DNA of 10,547 bases from Zygnema cylindricum. Taxonomy: Eukaryota > Streptophyta > Zygnematophyceae > Zygnematales > Zygnemataceae. The notes under the pieces were generated by a model. That model searched no databases and had not been told where the DNA came from. It saw nothing but the letters and a program-made list of their open reading frames with translations. Both the position numbers and the translations under genes were made by a program. Location: NCBI GenBank assembly GCA_037447655.1, contig JBBHKE010002046.1:1-10547 (forward strand), read 5' to 3'. This document shows positions 9,227-10,547 of this stretch, one piece after another; the stretch's first letter is position 1, and the number at the start of each line of letters is the position of its first letter.

Positions 9227-9259
9227 TTGGAAGACGAATCCACTTTCCACTTGACTTAC

Positions 9260-9436
9260 TTTGCCGATCCTCTTTCCTGTTCATCATCTTGCAACCTGTC
9301 CTCCTCGCAGCACGACATCTTGGTCTGCAATCAGTGCGGTCAGTGTTAGCATCCAACTTGTCTCCCCTCCTCGTGGGAATCACGCACTTCATCCTTTAGT
9401 TCATGGTTCTGCGGGAACTATGAATTGCACAGGTAA
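9260..9436 (+). pseudogene. PHD-type zinc finger at the C-terminus of the polyprotein, one stop and one lost ligand
   Basis: PHD fingers have a C4HC3 zinc pattern and usually read the histone H3 tail. Continuing in the integrase frame, the ligands are Cys 9278 and 9290 (C-x3-C), Cys 9326 and 9335 (C-x2-C), His 9350 four residues on, Cys 9359 (H-x2-C), then Trp-Phe-Cys with Cys 9410, and a last position (9419) that is Tyr instead of Cys. The segment LVCNQCGQC, a stop, HPTC and SWFCGNY shows the hydrophobic lead into the third Cys, the usual His context, and the hallmark Trp two residues before the seventh ligand. TAG at 9347 sits where PHD fingers usually have Trp, so TGG-to-TAG is likely, and TGT/TGC-to-TAT explains the Tyr. 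TAA 9434 is the natural-looking end, about 30 bases before the polypurine tract. Confidence 0.75.
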
Positions 9437-9465
9437 TTATATCATTTTCTTAGTCACGGTTGACT

Positions 9466-9478
9466 AAGAGGGGGGGAA
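9466..9478 (+). promoter_or_regulatory. 3' polypurine tract
   Basis: A 13-base purine run with seven G (9470-9476) lies 29 bases after the last stop codon and directly before the inferred LTR start. Such tracts resist RNase H and prime plus-strand DNA synthesis in LTR retrotransposons. Position and composition both fit. Confidence 0.8.
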
Positions 9479-10345
9479 TTGGGGAACCGACCCGATTACG
9501 AAAAACCCCACCCCCTTTCTTGGGCTCGATGGGGAAAGGAAGGGGGAGGGGAGATCTTTTCGCTTTCCCGTGCACTCATTCCTACTCCCGGTCCTTCTGC
9601 TTCTCCTATTTGTGCATGCATGTCTAGGGGAGGGATGGGGGCAGCAGTGGGCATGATCATAGTTATGGGAAGCGTGTGCATTGTTGGGTTTTTTACAGGA
9701 CTCCGAGGCCAACCACTCTGGGCAGTGGGCCCTTCCCTTGGGATTCTCGGGCACGCTCGATAGCTGTGAAGCTTAAGTGCTTCCCAGGCACACTTTTATA
9801 TTACCAAGGAGTTCCGTACCCTTCTGACCCGTCCTGTTCTCAGATTACCGAGAAGCGTGCACAACCAGTCGAAGGATTATAGTATTTCCTCAACTAAACG
9901 AGACGCATTTTATTTCGTGCCTAACGGAGGCCGGACGACAAAGTTCTACCGTTTGAAAGATCGCAGTTTTGTTACATAGCACTAGCTTTCACCAGCCCTA
10001 GTAGGGGGTACATTGTGGATTGCCACGTAGACTTCCAGACTGTAATCTAGATTATGCTATTAGCTATCTGTAGCAATTCAATTCAGGTTCAGCTGACTAG
10101 TGGTCCATTTATTACATTAAGTCAAAGCTTGGCACTTCCGTGTCCTTTTAGTACTTTGTCTTAAAACTGTGGAACAAATAATAACTTTCGGCCGCGGATC
10201 TAGCCGTAGTCAAAGGTCTAACTTTTTGCCCTAAGTGTAGTACACATTTTTTTGTCTTTTGTCAATTTGGCTGCTGTTGCTTGCCGCTCATTGGCTAATA
10301 GCGTTGGTTTGACTTTTGGACCTGAAACTGGACAAGCTTTTGCTG

Positions 10346-10352
10346 TATAAGG
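10346..10352 (+). promoter_or_regulatory. Putative TATA box of the LTR promoter
   Basis: TATAAGG lies about 870 bases into the inferred LTR, a normal place for the U3 promoter close to the R region. Transcription would start about 25-30 bases downstream, around 10372-10382. No clear AATAAA polyadenylation signal follows. It is the best TATA match in the tail; another weaker one (TTTTATATTA) is at about 9795. Confidence 0.45.
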
Positions 10353-10365
10353 CACTTGGGGCCGA

Positions 10366-10397
10366 AGGAGACAGGTTGCTTTTCAGTACTGTCTCCT
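10366..10397 (+). other. Perfect 9-bp inverted repeat (hairpin) at the predicted LTR transcription start
   Basis: AGGAGACAG (10366-10374) pairs exactly with CTGTCTCCT (10389-10397) across a 14-base loop. It starts 14 bases after the TATA box, so in the RNA it would form all or part of the first hairpin of the R region, or it could be an inverted binding site in DNA. It is intact in an otherwise mutated copy. Its function is unknown. Confidence 0.55.
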
Positions 10398-10547
10398 GTG
10401 AAAACCCTCAGAAAATCCAACAAACTTTCTTTTGGAAGAATCTTTGTTTTGTTTGACTCTATTGCCATCTTTGTTTTGGATCTGTCCATTGTGGGAATCA
10501 TAGTTCGGGCTGGTAGTTGGCACTATCGTCCCTTTGGGTGATTTTTG

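Larger units (their letters stand above)
1..10547 (+). mobile_element. Degenerate Ty3/gypsy-type LTR retrotransposon with DNA methyltransferase and PHD domains
   Basis: Gag, protease, reverse transcriptase, RNase H and integrase occur in that order on one strand, followed by a polypurine tract and an LTR-like tail. Integrase after RNase H is the Ty3/gypsy order; copia elements have integrase before RT. Two additions are seen: a cytosine methyltransferase between protease and RT, and a PHD-type finger after integrase. The 5' LTR and primer-binding site are not in the window, and the outer end of the 3' LTR cannot be located, so full element length and target-site duplication are unknown. Coding frames switch repeatedly (frame of base 2, then 0, 2, 0, 2, 1, 0, 1, 0, 1, 2, 1, 2, 0, 2), and stops interrupt every domain, so this copy is non-autonomous and old. 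Host is probably a streptophyte or green alga (inference). Confidence 0.93.
9480..10547 (+). repeat. Probable 3' LTR (outer end not determined)
   Basis: The LTR should begin right after the polypurine tract. TG at 9480-9481 gives a start of the usual 5'-TG form. From here to the window end no retrotransposon protein domain is found. The sequence is non-coding in character and includes a TATA box near 10346 and a hairpin just downstream. No second copy exists in the window for comparison, because the window opens downstream of the 5' LTR, so the boundary rests only on the polypurine tract and TG. The end (CA) cannot be fixed; at least about 1.07 kb seems to belong to it if it extends to the edge. 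A frame open over 9479-9763 is not considered a gene. Confidence 0.65.

Noticed and set aside
9479-9763. Frame of 94 codons with a hydrophobic stretch just after the polypurine tract, possibly an envelope-like membrane protein
   Set aside because: It starts at the LTR boundary, has no ATG before the hydrophobic part in a convincing context, and matches nothing known; it is more likely LTR sequence.
10440-10547. End of the 3' LTR and a target-site duplication
   Set aside because: Several CA dinucleotides are possible and there is no 5' LTR in the window to compare with.

Overview
The window is one old, heavily mutated LTR retrotransposon of the Ty3/gypsy (Metaviridae-like) type on the + strand. 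It begins inside the untranslated leader, just downstream of a 5' LTR that is not present, and runs to the end of the window inside what looks like the 3' LTR. No host gene, tRNA or rRNA is visible. The domain order and the wording of the integrase (a FYRW..DL.GPLP core and a GDFVY...TLD..AGR...APCHL tail) suggest a streptophyte plant or green-alga genome. That placement is inference; the species cannot be read from the window.

Layout. Bases 35-2060 are a very long proline/serine-rich extension ahead of Gag, readable in one frame with about 15 stops. Bases 2061-3065 are a capsid-like Gag core. Bases 3066-3850 hold two CCHC zinc knuckles. Bases 3851-4310 are an acidic linker. Bases 4310-5064 are a retropepsin-like protease with a DTGA active site. 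Bases 5242-6234 are a C5 cytosine DNA methyltransferase domain. Bases 6476-7815 are reverse transcriptase and RNase H. Bases 7816-9226 are integrase. Bases 9260-9436 are a PHD-type zinc finger, followed by a terminal stop. A polypurine tract at 9466-9478 immediately precedes the inferred 3' LTR (from about 9480), which contains a TATA box near 10346 and a 9-bp hairpin where transcription would begin.

When intact, such an element would package RNA with Gag, process its polyprotein with the protease, copy RNA to DNA with RT/RNase H and insert it with the integrase. The two extra domains are the unusual part. The methyltransferase sits between protease and RT and could have methylated the element's own DNA. 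The C-terminal PHD finger could have bound a histone tail and steered integration. A writer of one chromatin mark and a likely reader of another in a single polyprotein is the main discovery candidate. DNA methyltransferases captured by retrotransposons have been reported in dinoflagellates and charophyte algae, so the methyltransferase part has a precedent.

This copy is dead. It has more than 30 in-frame stops, at least eight frame changes, a deletion between RT and RNase H, and replaced catalytic residues in RT, RNase H and integrase. Most lesions look like C-to-T or G-to-A changes, as expected from long decay of methylated cytosines.
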